Shown in pieces: positions 44,825 to 54,554 of a stretch of 64,000 bases of DNA; position 1 is the stretch's first letter; each line of letters starts with the position of its first letter. Source of the DNA: CAIJXB01 sp964439595 (lineage in GTDB: Bacteria; Chlamydiota; Chlamydiia; Chlamydiales; Rhabdochlamydiaceae); contig CAYTOK010000009.1 in NCBI GenBank assembly GCA_964439595.1, forward strand, positions 27,459 to 91,458, in the 5' to 3' direction. The notes beneath the pieces are model-generated. The model had not been told where the DNA came from and made no database searches. It saw only the letters and a program-made list of their open reading frames with translations. A program made the position numbers and the translations under genes.

Positions 44825-44985
44825 AAATTCATCCTTATTTGAATTTTTAAGTTCCCCATAAAAGAACTATTTCTTTAATTATTAAAAGCATTTTACAGTA
44901 AAGAAAACAAAAAAACAACCTTGTTTTTTTATAAAAAAGGCATGGTTAAAATAAAAAATTAACTGATTGCAACAGAAAGGGTAAA

Positions 44986-45022
44986 ATAAAAAAACCTCGG
45001 ATATATAGTCCGAGGTTTTTTA
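44986..45022 (-). terminator. Rho-independent terminator after rpsI
   Basis: Perfect stem AAAACCTCGG (44991-45000) with CCGAGGTTTT (45010-45019), 9-base loop, T run in the leftward direction; 24 bases past the rpsI stop. Also symmetrical enough to work rightward. Confidence 0.85.
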
Positions 45023-45042
45023 AAAGGGTAAAATAAAAGAAA

Positions 45043-45435
45043 TTAACGTTTAGAGAATTGGAATCTCTTACGAGCTCCTGCTTTTCCGTATTTCTTTCTT
45101 TCTCTTTTTCTAGAATCACGAGTAAGATACCCCTGTTCTTTTAAATCCGGTCTTCTTTCCAGGTCTTCACCTACAAGAGCTCTAGAAATACCAAGTCTTG
45201 TAGCTATTACTTGCCCTTCAATTCCTCCGCCTTTTACTCTAATAATGAGATCATACTTGTCAGCAGATAAACGACATGTCTTAAACGGAGCTAAGACAAC
45301 ATCCCTTTGTAAGGGATTTACAAAGTACTCTTCAAATTTCTTACCGTTAATATCAATCTTACCTGTACCAGGTCTAAGGCGGATAGCTGAAACAGCAGTT
45401 TTTCTTCTTCCAATCCCGATTTGTTCTTGTTGCAT
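45043..45435 (-). CDS. rpsI: Ribosomal protein uS9
   Basis: A 130-residue protein with GIGRRKTAVS.IRL near the start, GGGIEGQ, and the basic C-terminus DSRKRERKKYGK…RFQFSKR that reaches the P site. Ends in KR as usual. 27 bases after rplM. In Chlamydia the pair follows accC; here it lies about 18 kb away. Confidence 0.96.
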   Translation of the reverse strand: MQQEQIGIGRRKTAVSAIRLRPGTGKIDINGKKFEEYFVNPLQRDVVLAPFKTCRLSADKYDLIIRVKGGGIEGQVIATRLGISRALVGEDLERRPDLKEQGYLTRDSRKRERKKYGKAGARKRFQFSKR

Positions 45436-45462
45436 AGCTAATTACATTTCCATAAAAAAGGG

Positions 45463-45921
45463 TTAAATTTGAGCTGCAACAGGTTGTTGCGCTTGTAAAT
45501 CATGCTGATCATCAGCAAATATGCGCAATTTTTTCATTTGCGCTTCACCAAGACGAGTCTTAGGCATCATTCCTTTTACCGCATGACGGATAATGTAATC
45601 AGGCTTTCTAGACTTCATCACTCTATAAGGAATTTCTCTCATACCACTCATAGCACCTGTATGGTATCTATAAATTTTTTGAGCCTCTTTATTCCCTGTC
45701 ACTTTAATTTTGGATGCATTAATAATGACTACACCATCACCTGTGTCTATGTGCGAGGTGAATGTAGGCTTATGCTTGCCTCTTAGGATTTTAGCAACTT
45801 CAGCAGAAAAACGCCCTAGCGTTTTTCCGGTAGCATCAAGCAAAAACCATTTCTGAGTAGCTTGCGCTTCTTTTTCTGTAAGAAGAATTGTGGTATTTAA
45901 TTTTTTTTGTTGTTCAGTCAT
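45463..45921 (-). CDS. rplM: Ribosomal protein uL13
   Basis: A 152-residue protein with WFLLDATGKTLGRFSAEVAKILRGKHKP and the conserved GD.V.ININAS-type segment (GDGVVIINASKIKVTGNK), then MLP-like VKGMMPKTRLG. First gene of rplM-rpsI, with a good promoter candidate upstream, divergent from miaB. Confidence 0.96.
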   Translation of the reverse strand: MTEQQKKLNTTILLTEKEAQATQKWFLLDATGKTLGRFSAEVAKILRGKHKPTFTSHIDTGDGVVIINASKIKVTGNKEAQKIYRYHTGAMSGMREIPYRVMKSRKPDYIIRHAVKGMMPKTRLGEAQMKKLRIFADDQHDLQAQQPVAAQI

Positions 45922-45956
45922 GGGTTCTGCCCTAAAATTTACGATGAAAGAAACCT

Positions 45957-45985
45957 AGGATACTTTTTTCGTTCTTTTTTGCCAA
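45957..45985 (-). promoter_or_regulatory. Promoter candidate for rplM-rpsI
   Basis: On the minus strand TTGGCA (45980-45985), 17-base spacer, TATCCT (45957-45962), 35 bases before the rplM ATG. Confidence 0.5.
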
Positions 45986-46044
45986 TCTCTAATTCTCTAA
46001 AAAACCTTTTTTAGAAAAAAAACCTAATAAATGAGGGAGTTTCC

Positions 46045-46073
46045 TTGCCAAAGAGGGACAAATCTTATACAAT
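46045..46073 (+). promoter_or_regulatory. Promoter candidate for miaB
   Basis: TTGCCA (46045-46050), 17-base spacer, TACAAT (46068-46073), each 5 of 6; the start codon is 29 bases downstream. Confidence 0.55.
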
Positions 46074-46102
46074 TTTCGTAAAAAAGCTACAGCAGGATTA
46101 CC

Positions 46103-47467
46103 ATGAGACAATTAGACACATTTTTTATCAGAACTTACGGCTGCCAAATGAATGAGCTCGACACAGAGATTATGGTCGGACAGCTAGAAAAAAGAGGCTT
46201 AAAACGTATAGAAGAGGAAAAAGAGGCCGATCTTCTTATTTTCAATACCTGCTCTATTAGAGATCTTGCTGAAAGAAAAGTGATGGGAAAGCTCGGACAG
46301 CTCGGTAGATCCAAGAAAAAAAGATCCATTATCGGGGTAACAGGATGCATGGCTATGGCTAAAAAAGATTCTTTATTTCGCAAACTACCTCATATAGATT
46401 TTATTTTAGGCACTAACAATATCACAGATTTAAACCAGGTCCTAGATGAGGTACTACTTTCCGGTAAACAAACTTTTAAAACAGATGACCAGTTTGAAGA
46501 AAACTTAAACTACCTCATAGCCAAAAGGGATGATCCTGTTAAAGCTTATGTTTCTATCATTCGAGGATGTGATAAGTTTTGCACCTACTGCGTTGTACCT
46601 TACACAAGAGGCCAAGAGGTGTCTAGACCGCCAGAAAGCATTGAAGAAGAATGCCGCCTTCTTGTAGATAAGGGCTACAAGGAAATCACACTCTTAGGCC
46701 AGAACGTAAATAGCTATGGAAAAGATAAGCCTGAATGGAACTGTCTATTCCACGACCTACTTTATAAACTCGATAAAATAAAAGGGCTAGAGCGCATTCG
46801 CTTTATGACAAGCCATCCTGTGGATATTACCGTAGAGCTTATGCAAGCGATTCGAGATCTCCCTTCCCTTTGTGAATTTGTGCACTTTCCCATACAAGCA
46901 GGATCTAACCGGATCTTAAAAAAGATGCACAGGGTCTACACTAAAGAATATTACCTAGAAAAAGTCGCTAAGTTGCGAGAGCTCGTACCCAACGTCTCCC
47001 TTGGCACTGACATTATTGTCGGATTCCCTACAGAGACCGATGAAGAATTTGAAGAGACCTTTGAGATATTTAAACAGATTCGCTACTCTGTAGCCTTCAT
47101 ATTTGCTTATAGCGCCCGTAAAGGAACTCCCGCATTCCGCTGGAAAGATGACATCCCGGAAGAAGTTAAACAAGAAAGACTACAAAGACTCCTGACTCTC
47201 CATGCTGAAATTTGCGCAGAAGAAAGACAGCTTATGCTAGGAACTGAGGTAGAAGTTTTAGTCGAAGGTTATAATTCCGAAACGGGGCAATTAAAATCTC
47301 GTACAAGGTGCTGGAAAAATGTTATCTTCCCAGGAAGTAAGGAACTCGTTGGTACCCTGCAAAAAGTCACACTCCATAGCTACAGCAACCAAACCCTACT
47401 CGGAGAGCTTGGAGCCCCAATGGCCATAGAAGCTCTTCCCCTAATTACAAGTGGCTGCTGCTCATAA
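46103..47467 (+). CDS. miaB: tRNA-2-methylthio-N6-dimethylallyladenosine synthase
   Basis: A 454-residue radical-SAM methylthiotransferase. UPF0004 domain cysteines C14, C50 and C82 and radical-SAM C156-x3-C160-x2-C163 are all present, so both Fe-S clusters can form; a TRAM domain occupies about 380-445. It adds the methylthio group to i6A37 of tRNA. The substrate requires MiaA, which is not in this window. Single gene with its own promoter and a hairpin after the stop. Confidence 0.95.
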   Translation: MRQLDTFFIRTYGCQMNELDTEIMVGQLEKRGLKRIEEEKEADLLIFNTCSIRDLAERKVMGKLGQLGRSKKKRSIIGVTGCMAMAKKDSLFRKLPHIDFILGTNNITDLNQVLDEVLLSGKQTFKTDDQFEENLNYLIAKRDDPVKAYVSIIRGCDKFCTYCVVPYTRGQEVSRPPESIEEECRLLVDKGYKEITLLGQNVNSYGKDKPEWNCLFHDLLYKLDKIKGLERIRFMTSHPVDITVELMQAIRDLPSLCEFVHFPIQAGSNRILKKMHRVYTKEYYLEKVAKLRELVPNVSLGTDIIVGFPTETDEEFEETFEIFKQIRYSVAFIFAYSARKGTPAFRWKDDIPEEVKQERLQRLLTLHAEICAEERQLMLGTEVEVLVEGYNSETGQLKSRTRCWKNVIFPGSKELVGTLQKVTLHSYSNQTLLGELGAPMAIEALPLITSGCCS

Positions 47468-47477
47468 TACACATAAG

Positions 47478-47510
47478 TAACCTCTAGAGTAACGATTTAG
47501 AGGTTATTTA
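47478..47510 (+). terminator. Possible terminator after miaB
   Basis: TAACCTCTA (47478-47486) pairs perfectly with TAGAGGTTA (47498-47506), 11-base loop, followed by TTTA. Eleven bases past the miaB stop; the T tail is short. Confidence 0.55.
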
Positions 47511-47658
47511 GAATCCAAGTGCAGACTAAAAAAACAAGACTCTAATAAACAACAACTTACAAAATTCATACACGTTCTTATAAGGAATAGTTGCTTTTTT
47601 ATGGTAATTTTCCACATTGAAAATATGAACCTAAAACATGATGGCAAAATATTCCACA

Positions 47659-48834
47659 TCAGTCTCCAGCTCTGAAAAGCGGATTATTTGGTCTTACCTG
47701 GAATAAGAACTCTTCACAAGGAATGCAGAGAACTCCGTTGATTACAATTCTCTTAGAGCCTCGATATAAAAGAAGCGGGATGCATTCTGGATAATCTTTA
47801 TGAAATTCCTTAAGCCCTTGCACATCCCCTCTAAATGCCTGTGTATTATTTTTTACTTCAATAGCAAAAAAGCCCGTTTCCCCATAAACAACAAAGTCCA
47901 CCTCAACCCCTGAGCGTGTTCTCCAAAAGGAAAGACTCCAGGAACCCTTTTGTGACTCAACCCAATAACGCAGATGATGAGCTACAAGCCCCTCTAGAGC
48001 AGCACCCCCACTTTCTTCTACAGAATCTAGCGGGCCTAAAGGTCTTAAAGAACGAAACATACCTGCATCAAAAAAATAAAACTTATGATGAGCCGAAAGA
48101 GCTCTCTGAGCCCTCTTTGTAAAAACAGGTAAAGAAAAAGAAAGAAGTAAGTCCTCCAAAATCTGCAAATAGCTTTCTACAGTTTTACGACTTACGGAGC
48201 ATTCTCTTGCAATATTTGTTGTATTTAAAAGAGATGCATGGGAAAGACTTGCAACCTCCATAAATCTAGCAAAATTCCCTACTTGACGAACTAGACCTTC
48301 ATTTTGAATTTCTTCGACAAGATACATGGCTGCATAAGTTTTCAAGGTACTTTCTGGAGACTTAGCTTTTAATACAAGCGGTAAAAGCCCCACTTGAAGA
48401 GTCTGCTTTAACGAAAATTGATCCTGTAATTCTGCTGCTATAAAAGGATACATTTTGCAAAGTACAGCTCTTCCTGCCAGTAAATCAGCCCCTAGGCGTT
48501 TTAACTTACGAGCGCTAGAGCCCGTTAAAATAAATTGAATACCGAGCTTTTGTTCAATAAGTAAATGGATCGTAGAAAGCATCTCGGGAATTTTTTGAAT
48601 TTCATCTATGATAACGACTTTTACCTTGCCTTTTCCTTTTATAGTTTCTATCAATCTTTCCGGAAAAGGACTGTAAAAACGAAACTCTTCCAGGTCTAGT
48701 AAATTGATCCATAGAGCGTCAGGATACCTCTGTCTTAGCCAGGTGGACTTGCCAGTACCTCTAGGACCGAATAAAAAATAACTATCCTCCGGTGGAGAAA
48801 AAAGACGGGAAACAAGACTCACTTTGCACCTCAT
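47659..48834 (-). CDS. ATPase of the AAA_14/DUF4143 type
   Basis: A 391-residue protein. Walker A FGPRGTGKST (22-31), Walker B VVIIDEIQKIPE (about 74-85), sensor LTGSSARKLKR (about 108), and a C-terminal DUF4143/nuclease-like domain with EVDFVV and FAIEVKNN. This family is common, often in many copies, in intracellular and oral bacteria, and its function is not settled. Preceded by three copies of an ATAGGTTAC-type element. Transcribed alone. Confidence 0.85.
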   Translation of the reverse strand: MRCKVSLVSRLFSPPEDSYFLFGPRGTGKSTWLRQRYPDALWINLLDLEEFRFYSPFPERLIETIKGKGKVKVVIIDEIQKIPEMLSTIHLLIEQKLGIQFILTGSSARKLKRLGADLLAGRAVLCKMYPFIAAELQDQFSLKQTLQVGLLPLVLKAKSPESTLKTYAAMYLVEEIQNEGLVRQVGNFARFMEVASLSHASLLNTTNIARECSVSRKTVESYLQILEDLLLSFSLPVFTKRAQRALSAHHKFYFFDAGMFRSLRPLGPLDSVEESGGAALEGLVAHHLRYWVESQKGSWSLSFWRTRSGVEVDFVVYGETGFFAIEVKNNTQAFRGDVQGLKEFHKDYPECIPLLLYRGSKRIVINGVLCIPCEEFLFQVRPNNPLFRAGD

Positions 48835-48854
48835 AATGCCTAATATACCATTAT

Positions 48855-48953
48855 ATATGGCATAATAGGTTACGTTTTGTCTATAAAAATCTCATTTTAT
48901 GTAACCTATAACTCCTATTGTAGTCTAAATATGGCATAATAGGTTGCGTTTTG
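48855..48953 (-). promoter_or_regulatory. Operator-like repeats upstream of the DUF4143 ATPase gene
   Basis: A 25-mer occurs twice in direct orientation (48855-48879 and 48929-48953, one mismatch, 74-base period; core TATGGCATAATAGGTT). Between them GTAACCTAT (48901-48909) is the inverse of ATAGGTTAC (48865-48873). CCAT-TATAT-ATGG at 48849-48861 is also palindromic. Positioned 15-120 bases before the start codon, as expected for an autoregulatory or element-end sequence. Confidence 0.55.
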
Positions 48954-49116
48954 CGAAAAATCAGGTAGATTTTCAAAAAATCAGTTATATTAAAACATCC
49001 ACTAAGCGATATCTAAGCGATAGGAATGCAGGTTTACACGGTGCTTATAAAAAATTTCACACTCTTTTGTGATGCTTAATCAAGAACGACTCATTTCTCG
49101 ATTTTCTATAACGACC

Positions 49117-52100
49117 TTAAGTTGATTTAGGAACAATCTTTTCACCAAAATTATTCTTAACTTCCTTTTCTTTAAGTAGAATCTCAAAAATAGCTTTATA
49201 AGCTTCATCTAAGCCCTCTTTACCTTTGTTTCTCCACTCTTCTATGTTACTACTGGACGGATCCAAAAAAGCTAAAGTTCGATAAATAGAGCGGGCGGAG
49301 TCTTGCAACCCTTTTTCTTGATATTCCTGAGCTATTACCATTAGTCCGTTAACCACTTCAGGATCAGGAGTTCCCTCCAAGGTCCCTTCCATTTTATTTT
49401 GCATTATATTTTTAGCCAAAGGATCACTAAATCTTTCTAAAACAGTTTCTAACACCTCTCCTGTTATCTGCAAATTTCCCATAATCCACTCTTGTATCTC
49501 CTCTTCTGTAATTTCCTTATTTGCAGAAATAAATAAGTTCATTTCTATTTTGTGATCATCAAATAGCCTATCACTCAAAATTTCCATGCTATCCTCAGAC
49601 TTCCACTCTACTTTCCTAAGAAGGTTCTCTTTTACCACTTTTTTCCTTCCCACTAAGGACGCAACTAAATCAGGATACCTAACCTGCGAATACCACTGCT
49701 GTCTATGAATATTTGTAGGATCTAAAAAAATAAGGGCTAAGTAAAAAGCAGAAGATCCCTCTTTCCACGTCTTTTCATAATGCTCAGCTAAAAACATTAA
49801 AGTGGCAATTACATCTTTGTCAACATGTCCTGAAAAAGTATTTACAATCTTATCTCTAATTATTGCTCTTTCTTTAAGATCTAAACTTTCTATGTTTTCT
49901 TGTAAAACAGCTCCAACCATATCTAAATTTTCCATTAGATATTCTCTTGCCAAGCCTCCATGTAGACCATACTCTCCTCCTTGTATAATTTTCCTACCCT
50001 TAGATAAAAGATTCATTGTAAAAGCATTGATCGCACCTTCTATTGAAGGGCCAGCTTCAAACGGATTCCAATCATCTAGTATCACAGAAGCTCTTAGAGA
50101 AGGGTTACTCTCTTCCTTTTTTATGTTAGAAACGGGTTCTTTGATGGAGTCCTCTATCTCAACTTTAGTATTTTGTGCCGGAGCTACTTCTTTTTCTAAA
50201 GAAGAAAGCTCTTCTTCTAAAGAAGCAAAAGCATGCTCCATATCTTTAATAGCTAATGAATCACTAACATCTGCAGCAATAGGGTCGTAAGGCTTTTTCT
50301 CCACCTCGTCCTCCTTCTCTTCATAGTCATCTTTAACCCCAAGAAGTCTTACAGCTTCATCTGAGTAGGCTGCTTCTTTTGTAATATCTCCTAAGTAAGA
50401 CCAATAATTCGATCTTTCCGGATCTAACAGCACCAGAATATGAAAAATCGCAATAGCCCCTTTTACGTCACCCTCTTTTTGACATCGAAGTGCCCAAGCA
50501 GTATCTTCCATCCAAGAAATAGCACTCTTTTTAGCAACAGAATCGCCTGTTATAGCTTTTTTAATAGCATTTTGCATACCAACCCTTTCTTTTTCAGATA
50601 AATCTGCAAAGTTTCTTTCCATAATGCTAATAGCTATAAGTAACCGGCTAAACATCTCTTCACGCCCCTGCTGTTCTGTTTGGCCGTAAGCTAAAAAACG
50701 AGTTATATCAAACTCTTTATCCAGTAATTGCTTTCCTATACTAACTAAAAATGCAGACACTCCTTCTGGACTTGCTAGAGACCGCTGTAGAAAAAAATTC
50801 CAAGCTTTTTTTTCACTAGTTATCGCCATAGGATCGAAAAAATCCAAAATTTTCAATAATTTTTCATCACCTAGCGCTTCTGAGCAGATTAGAACCTCAT
50901 GCCACGATATCACCTCTTTTCTTGAAGCTTTTTCTATTAAACTTTTTATTATCACTTGAATAGTTGAATTGATCTCCTGATACCTTGTCTCGATTGCTCT
51001 ACCAAGCTCATTTAAGTCATTTAAGCTTTCAGCAGTATCTTCGCGGCCAAAGGCGAGTCTAGCACGTTGTAGTTGAACTCTTATAAAAGAAGTCACCGCT
51101 CCCGTCTCATCCACCGTTCCGGTTAGCGCATCATAAATAGCCCCTTGGTAATCGACACTATCTCCCATACCTTTAAAAGCTCCCTTTACTACACTCTCAG
51201 ACTCGTAATCAGGATTACTAGGGTCGATAAAAAAAAGGAATTGAAAAATAACAGCTGCATGCTCCGGATTTTTTGCTGCTACCTCTTCAATCCACCTCCT
51301 AGCTTCCAAAGAGTTACCTCTTTGCATAAAAGCATCCATATATCTACAAATTTGTTTTTTTTCTTCTATGTTTTTAATGCTCCCTAATTCTCTTTGTAAA
51401 ACATCACCAACTTCCTTACCTATAACTCGAAACCTTTCTAACAGTTCTTTCTTTCGATCGGAAAGAGTGTCCGGGTCCTTAAAAACATCCATCACCCGCG
51501 CTATTTCAAAAATTTTATATTCAAATACTTTATCTACCCAAGCTACAAGTCTCCTAGAGAGAAAATCACCTAATATATAAGGAGATAATTCACTTTCCTC
51601 TAACAAAGAAATCTCTTTGGAACTTTCCACCTCTGAACTTCCACTTATATCTCCTAAAAATGCCAAGTCGTCTTCAAAGGAAAATGGGGCTCTAAGGTCC
51701 TCGAGTAAACTCACAAACAGTAAAAGAGTAGAAGCATTTTCCGGCTGTTTTTCTGCTAAAGACTTAATCCAGAAAATTATTTCAGGTTTTTCCTCTCCTT
51801 TTAAAAGTGAAAGCATTCCCTTTGTCAAACTCGCTCTTTTTTCTAAACCATCCGTGCCTAAAATAGCTTTTTCTAAAATGTATCCTACCTGATTCAACTC
51901 ATCTACTAACGCTTGTTTTCTATAAGAAAGTTCTATTTCATACGGCCCTAAATCATCATACTCAACATAGCCTTCCTTCCCATCTTCATACTCTATATTT
52001 TTTAATATCTCATCCCTTCTACTTTCAAATGCCTCTTCTCCCCAACGAACAATAGCTTCTCGTAAAATAGGACTTCGACTTACTTCTCCATTAATAGGAA

Positions 52101-54513
52101 ACCTAACAAAATAAGCTCTTAAAAAACTCGAAAAACCCTGAGGATCTATGGCAGCCAAGGCCTTTCTCATAATAAGGCTATTGCTCTCCCCTGTAGGTGT
52201 ACCTTCCGATTCATAATCAAGAGCTACTTTTATCATCCAATCTTTGAAGTCTTGGGGAAGGCTTCCTGTGCTATAACCTTCTTCCATAGCCTGTCTAATT
52301 TTACTCTCAGTCTCTTCTTTAACGCAGGAATATAATTCCCAATCTAAAAGGCGTCCGGCAGCTTCTAAATTAGATAGATTTTCATCAGTTTGCCTCTTAT
52401 GTATCTTATTATTTAAAAAAAGAAGAAAAGAGCCCATGCTGGGTAAAAGAGGAGGTGATTCCAATGGCTCAGGGAGTGTTATTTCATTTATTTTTTCATC
52501 CAGCCGTTCCTTTCGAAAAACCGCTGATTCTGTCCCGAAAGAAGGTATTTTGGAAGGTTTCTCTCTAGGTTCCTCTCTGCGATATAAAGAAGGACTGGGT
52601 AATGATGCTCCCAAAGAAAGTTCCGGTTTGCGTTTTTTCGGTCCCCTAGATACAGATACCCCTGTAGGAACATTCGACATAGGTTGACGCCTGAGAATAC
52701 GGCTTTCATCTGGAGACCCTCTTTGGTGCGGCTTAGAGTCTATGGAAAGCTCAGGGGAACTAACCGCAGGCATATCCAAAGAGGCAATTTCAGGAGAGCT
52801 ATCTTTTCCTCTATTTCGGGAAGGCAATTCATTTAAAGCTGCCTTCGCCCCCATTGTATCTGAAGGCTCTATCAAAGCCGACCCTATAAATTTTTTTGAA
52901 GGCTCAAAGAGTGGGAATGTTTCTCCGTTAATAGGAAATCTATCATAATAAGCTCTTAAAAAATCCTGAAAACCGCGCGGATCTATGGCGCTCAAAGCTG
53001 TTTTGAGAATAACCACCCATCCCCTGCTTTCAGGAGTATTTTGCTCTCTGAAATCAAGAGCCACGTCAATCATCCAATCTTTAAAAGCCTGAGGAAGAGT
53101 TTCTGTTCTATAGCCTTCTCGAATAGCTTCTCTAATCTCTTCTTGCTTTTCTTCAGTAAGAAGATTTAATTTTGCATCTAAAATATGTCCAGCAGCTTCC
53201 AAATTAGGCACATTCTTGCTAGCCTTGTCCGTATTTCTCTTATTATTTAAAAAAATAAGAAATAACCCTGTAGAAGAGGGGGATAATTCACTCGAGTTAA
53301 CACCTTCTATTTGCCTTAAAGGGCGTACCCCCCCCCTATCTTCAGGAGAAGCTAAGCCAGGCAATTTCAAAGAAGGTTCGAATGCAGAACTTACTGAATA
53401 ATTTACGCGATCTGCCTTTGAACTAGAACTTAAAATTGGAATCCCTAATAAAAGAGGGTCGGAGCTTGCGCTTATCGGGCTAGAAGATTCAAATCCCTCA
53501 AAAACCTTCTTAGTATCAAGAGATTCGGGAATCTCGCGGGTGTTAGGTTTATGTACTTCTCCTAATTGCGTCATCGGTTTGGATTTCAACGAAGGCCCCC
53601 TACGAACTAGCTCGCTAGGAACTGGCTCTTTAGAAGACCTAAGGTTAGGGAGAGGAGCGAAAACCTGATCTTCTAAGTGACGAGCGACCTTTAAAGAAAT
53701 CGAACCCCCTGGTGAGTTCAACTGGTTGAAAGGCAAAGCTTCCCGAGGTAATCCTGTAGAAGATCCTATTATAGGAGAAGCTTTTAGTCTATTAGCTTCA
53801 TTATAGTAAACTTCTTTAGCATCCCCTTCCGCAAGATACGCCTGCATGATCCAATGATCTGGGTCGTTAGGCTCTAAAATACAAAGCACCTGGCCAATAA
53901 CAAAGGCTTTTTCCCTATCACCATTAACGCAATATTCTCTAACTAGCTCCTTCATCCAAGTAACAGTCTCTTTGGAAGCCTTGCCTAAGCGCGGTATTAA
54001 GAAATTCACATCTGCCTGAATTTTCTCTTTTAACTTATCATCTGTTAAGGTCGATATCCTATCTTCTAAAATAGAAGATGCTTGAATTAACTGAGCTTTA
54101 AGAGATCCTTGAGCGTGCTCAGTCCTTAAGTTTTTATTTGATTCCATCAAGCAGCTAACGGCTCTTACACTACGACTTGTTTCTGATAAAGGAGTAATAA
54201 CACTAGACAAACTTGCTTTAGGTTCTTCTTTTGTAAAATAACTAATAGCTCCCTGTAAGATGCTTTTTGTTCTATCCATGAAGCTTTCTGTAAAAGACTT
54301 CACAGCAGGAGCCGTCGGACTTTTTGCAGCAGCCTTAGAAATACTGGGATCTGCAGAACTCAAAAATGAAGCGAAAGAACTTCGGCTTATAGAACCATCA
54401 TCAGAATCACAACTGGGGCGAGGAAAAAAAAAGAGCTCCTGACTAACACTTGACTCCGACGTACTCCTTAAAGAGTCGGAAGGCCTACTAAATTCATCAA
54501 TACTCTTTGGCAT
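49117..54513 (-). CDS. Giant repeat protein built from SycD/LcrH-like modules (1798 aa)
   Basis: No signal peptide; the first 130 residues are Ser-rich, like a type III secretion N-terminus. About nine modules follow, at roughly 140-245, 437-531, 715-809, 870-940, 1030-1105, 1165-1230, 1290-1393, 1525-1610 and 1680-1775. The typical module has a helix pair (LE..L..L.DE..K..I), W.(K/E).L, then A..IF..L..LDP.NPDYW, close to the first TPR of SycD/LcrH chaperones. Modules 2 and 3 are an internal duplication (417-531 and 695-809, both with FLNNK…LEAAG and AF/SSFLRAY..RFPINGE). Linkers are Ser/Pro/Lys-rich. Last gene of the 58450-49117 operon. Function unknown; secreted scaffold or multi-site chaperone are possible. 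Confidence 0.75.
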   Translation of the reverse strand: MPKSIDEFSRPSDSLRSTSESSVSQELFFFPRPSCDSDDGSISRSSFASFLSSADPSISKAAAKSPTAPAVKSFTESFMDRTKSILQGAISYFTKEEPKASLSSVITPLSETSRSVRAVSCLMESNKNLRTEHAQGSLKAQLIQASSILEDRISTLTDDKLKEKIQADVNFLIPRLGKASKETVTWMKELVREYCVNGDREKAFVIGQVLCILEPNDPDHWIMQAYLAEGDAKEVYYNEANRLKASPIIGSSTGLPREALPFNQLNSPGGSISLKVARHLEDQVFAPLPNLRSSKEPVPSELVRRGPSLKSKPMTQLGEVHKPNTREIPESLDTKKVFEGFESSSPISASSDPLLLGIPILSSSSKADRVNYSVSSAFEPSLKLPGLASPEDRGGVRPLRQIEGVNSSELSPSSTGLFLIFLNNKRNTDKASKNVPNLEAAGHILDAKLNLLTEEKQEEIREAIREGYRTETLPQAFKDWMIDVALDFREQNTPESRGWVVILKTALSAIDPRGFQDFLRAYYDRFPINGETFPLFEPSKKFIGSALIEPSDTMGAKAALNELPSRNRGKDSSPEIASLDMPAVSSPELSIDSKPHQRGSPDESRILRRQPMSNVPTGVSVSRGPKKRKPELSLGASLPSPSLYRREEPREKPSKIPSFGTESAVFRKERLDEKINEITLPEPLESPPLLPSMGSFLLFLNNKIHKRQTDENLSNLEAAGRLLDWELYSCVKEETESKIRQAMEEGYSTGSLPQDFKDWMIKVALDYESEGTPTGESNSLIMRKALAAIDPQGFSSFLRAYFVRFPINGEVSRSPILREAIVRWGEEAFESRRDEILKNIEYEDGKEGYVEYDDLGPYEIELSYRKQALVDELNQVGYILEKAILGTDGLEKRASLTKGMLSLLKGEEKPEIIFWIKSLAEKQPENASTLLLFVSLLEDLRAPFSFEDDLAFLGDISGSSEVESSKEISLLEESELSPYILGDFLSRRLVAWVDKVFEYKIFEIARVMDVFKDPDTLSDRKKELLERFRVIGKEVGDVLQRELGSIKNIEEKKQICRYMDAFMQRGNSLEARRWIEEVAAKNPEHAAVIFQFLFFIDPSNPDYESESVVKGAFKGMGDSVDYQGAIYDALTGTVDETGAVTSFIRVQLQRARLAFGREDTAESLNDLNELGRAIETRYQEINSTIQVIIKSLIEKASRKEVISWHEVLICSEALGDEKLLKILDFFDPMAITSEKKAWNFFLQRSLASPEGVSAFLVSIGKQLLDKEFDITRFLAYGQTEQQGREEMFSRLLIAISIMERNFADLSEKERVGMQNAIKKAITGDSVAKKSAISWMEDTAWALRCQKEGDVKGAIAIFHILVLLDPERSNYWSYLGDITKEAAYSDEAVRLLGVKDDYEEKEDEVEKKPYDPIAADVSDSLAIKDMEHAFASLEEELSSLEKEVAPAQNTKVEIEDSIKEPVSNIKKEESNPSLRASVILDDWNPFEAGPSIEGAINAFTMNLLSKGRKIIQGGEYGLHGGLAREYLMENLDMVGAVLQENIESLDLKERAIIRDKIVNTFSGHVDKDVIATLMFLAEHYEKTWKEGSSAFYLALIFLDPTNIHRQQWYSQVRYPDLVASLVGRKKVVKENLLRKVEWKSEDSMEILSDRLFDDHKIEMNLFISANKEITEEEIQEWIMGNLQITGEVLETVLERFSDPLAKNIMQNKMEGTLEGTPDPEVVNGLMVIAQEYQEKGLQDSARSIYRTLAFLDPSSSNIEEWRNKGKEGLDEAYKAIFEILLKEKEVKNNFGEKIVPKST

Positions 54514-54554
54514 AGATCCTCATTACTCGATAAGTTATCTAAGAACTTTCCTTA

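Noticed and set aside
49802..50290. Plus-strand frame of 162 codons inside the 1798-aa gene
   Set aside because: Antisense to a continuous long frame with repeated protein modules, no ribosome site; shadow.
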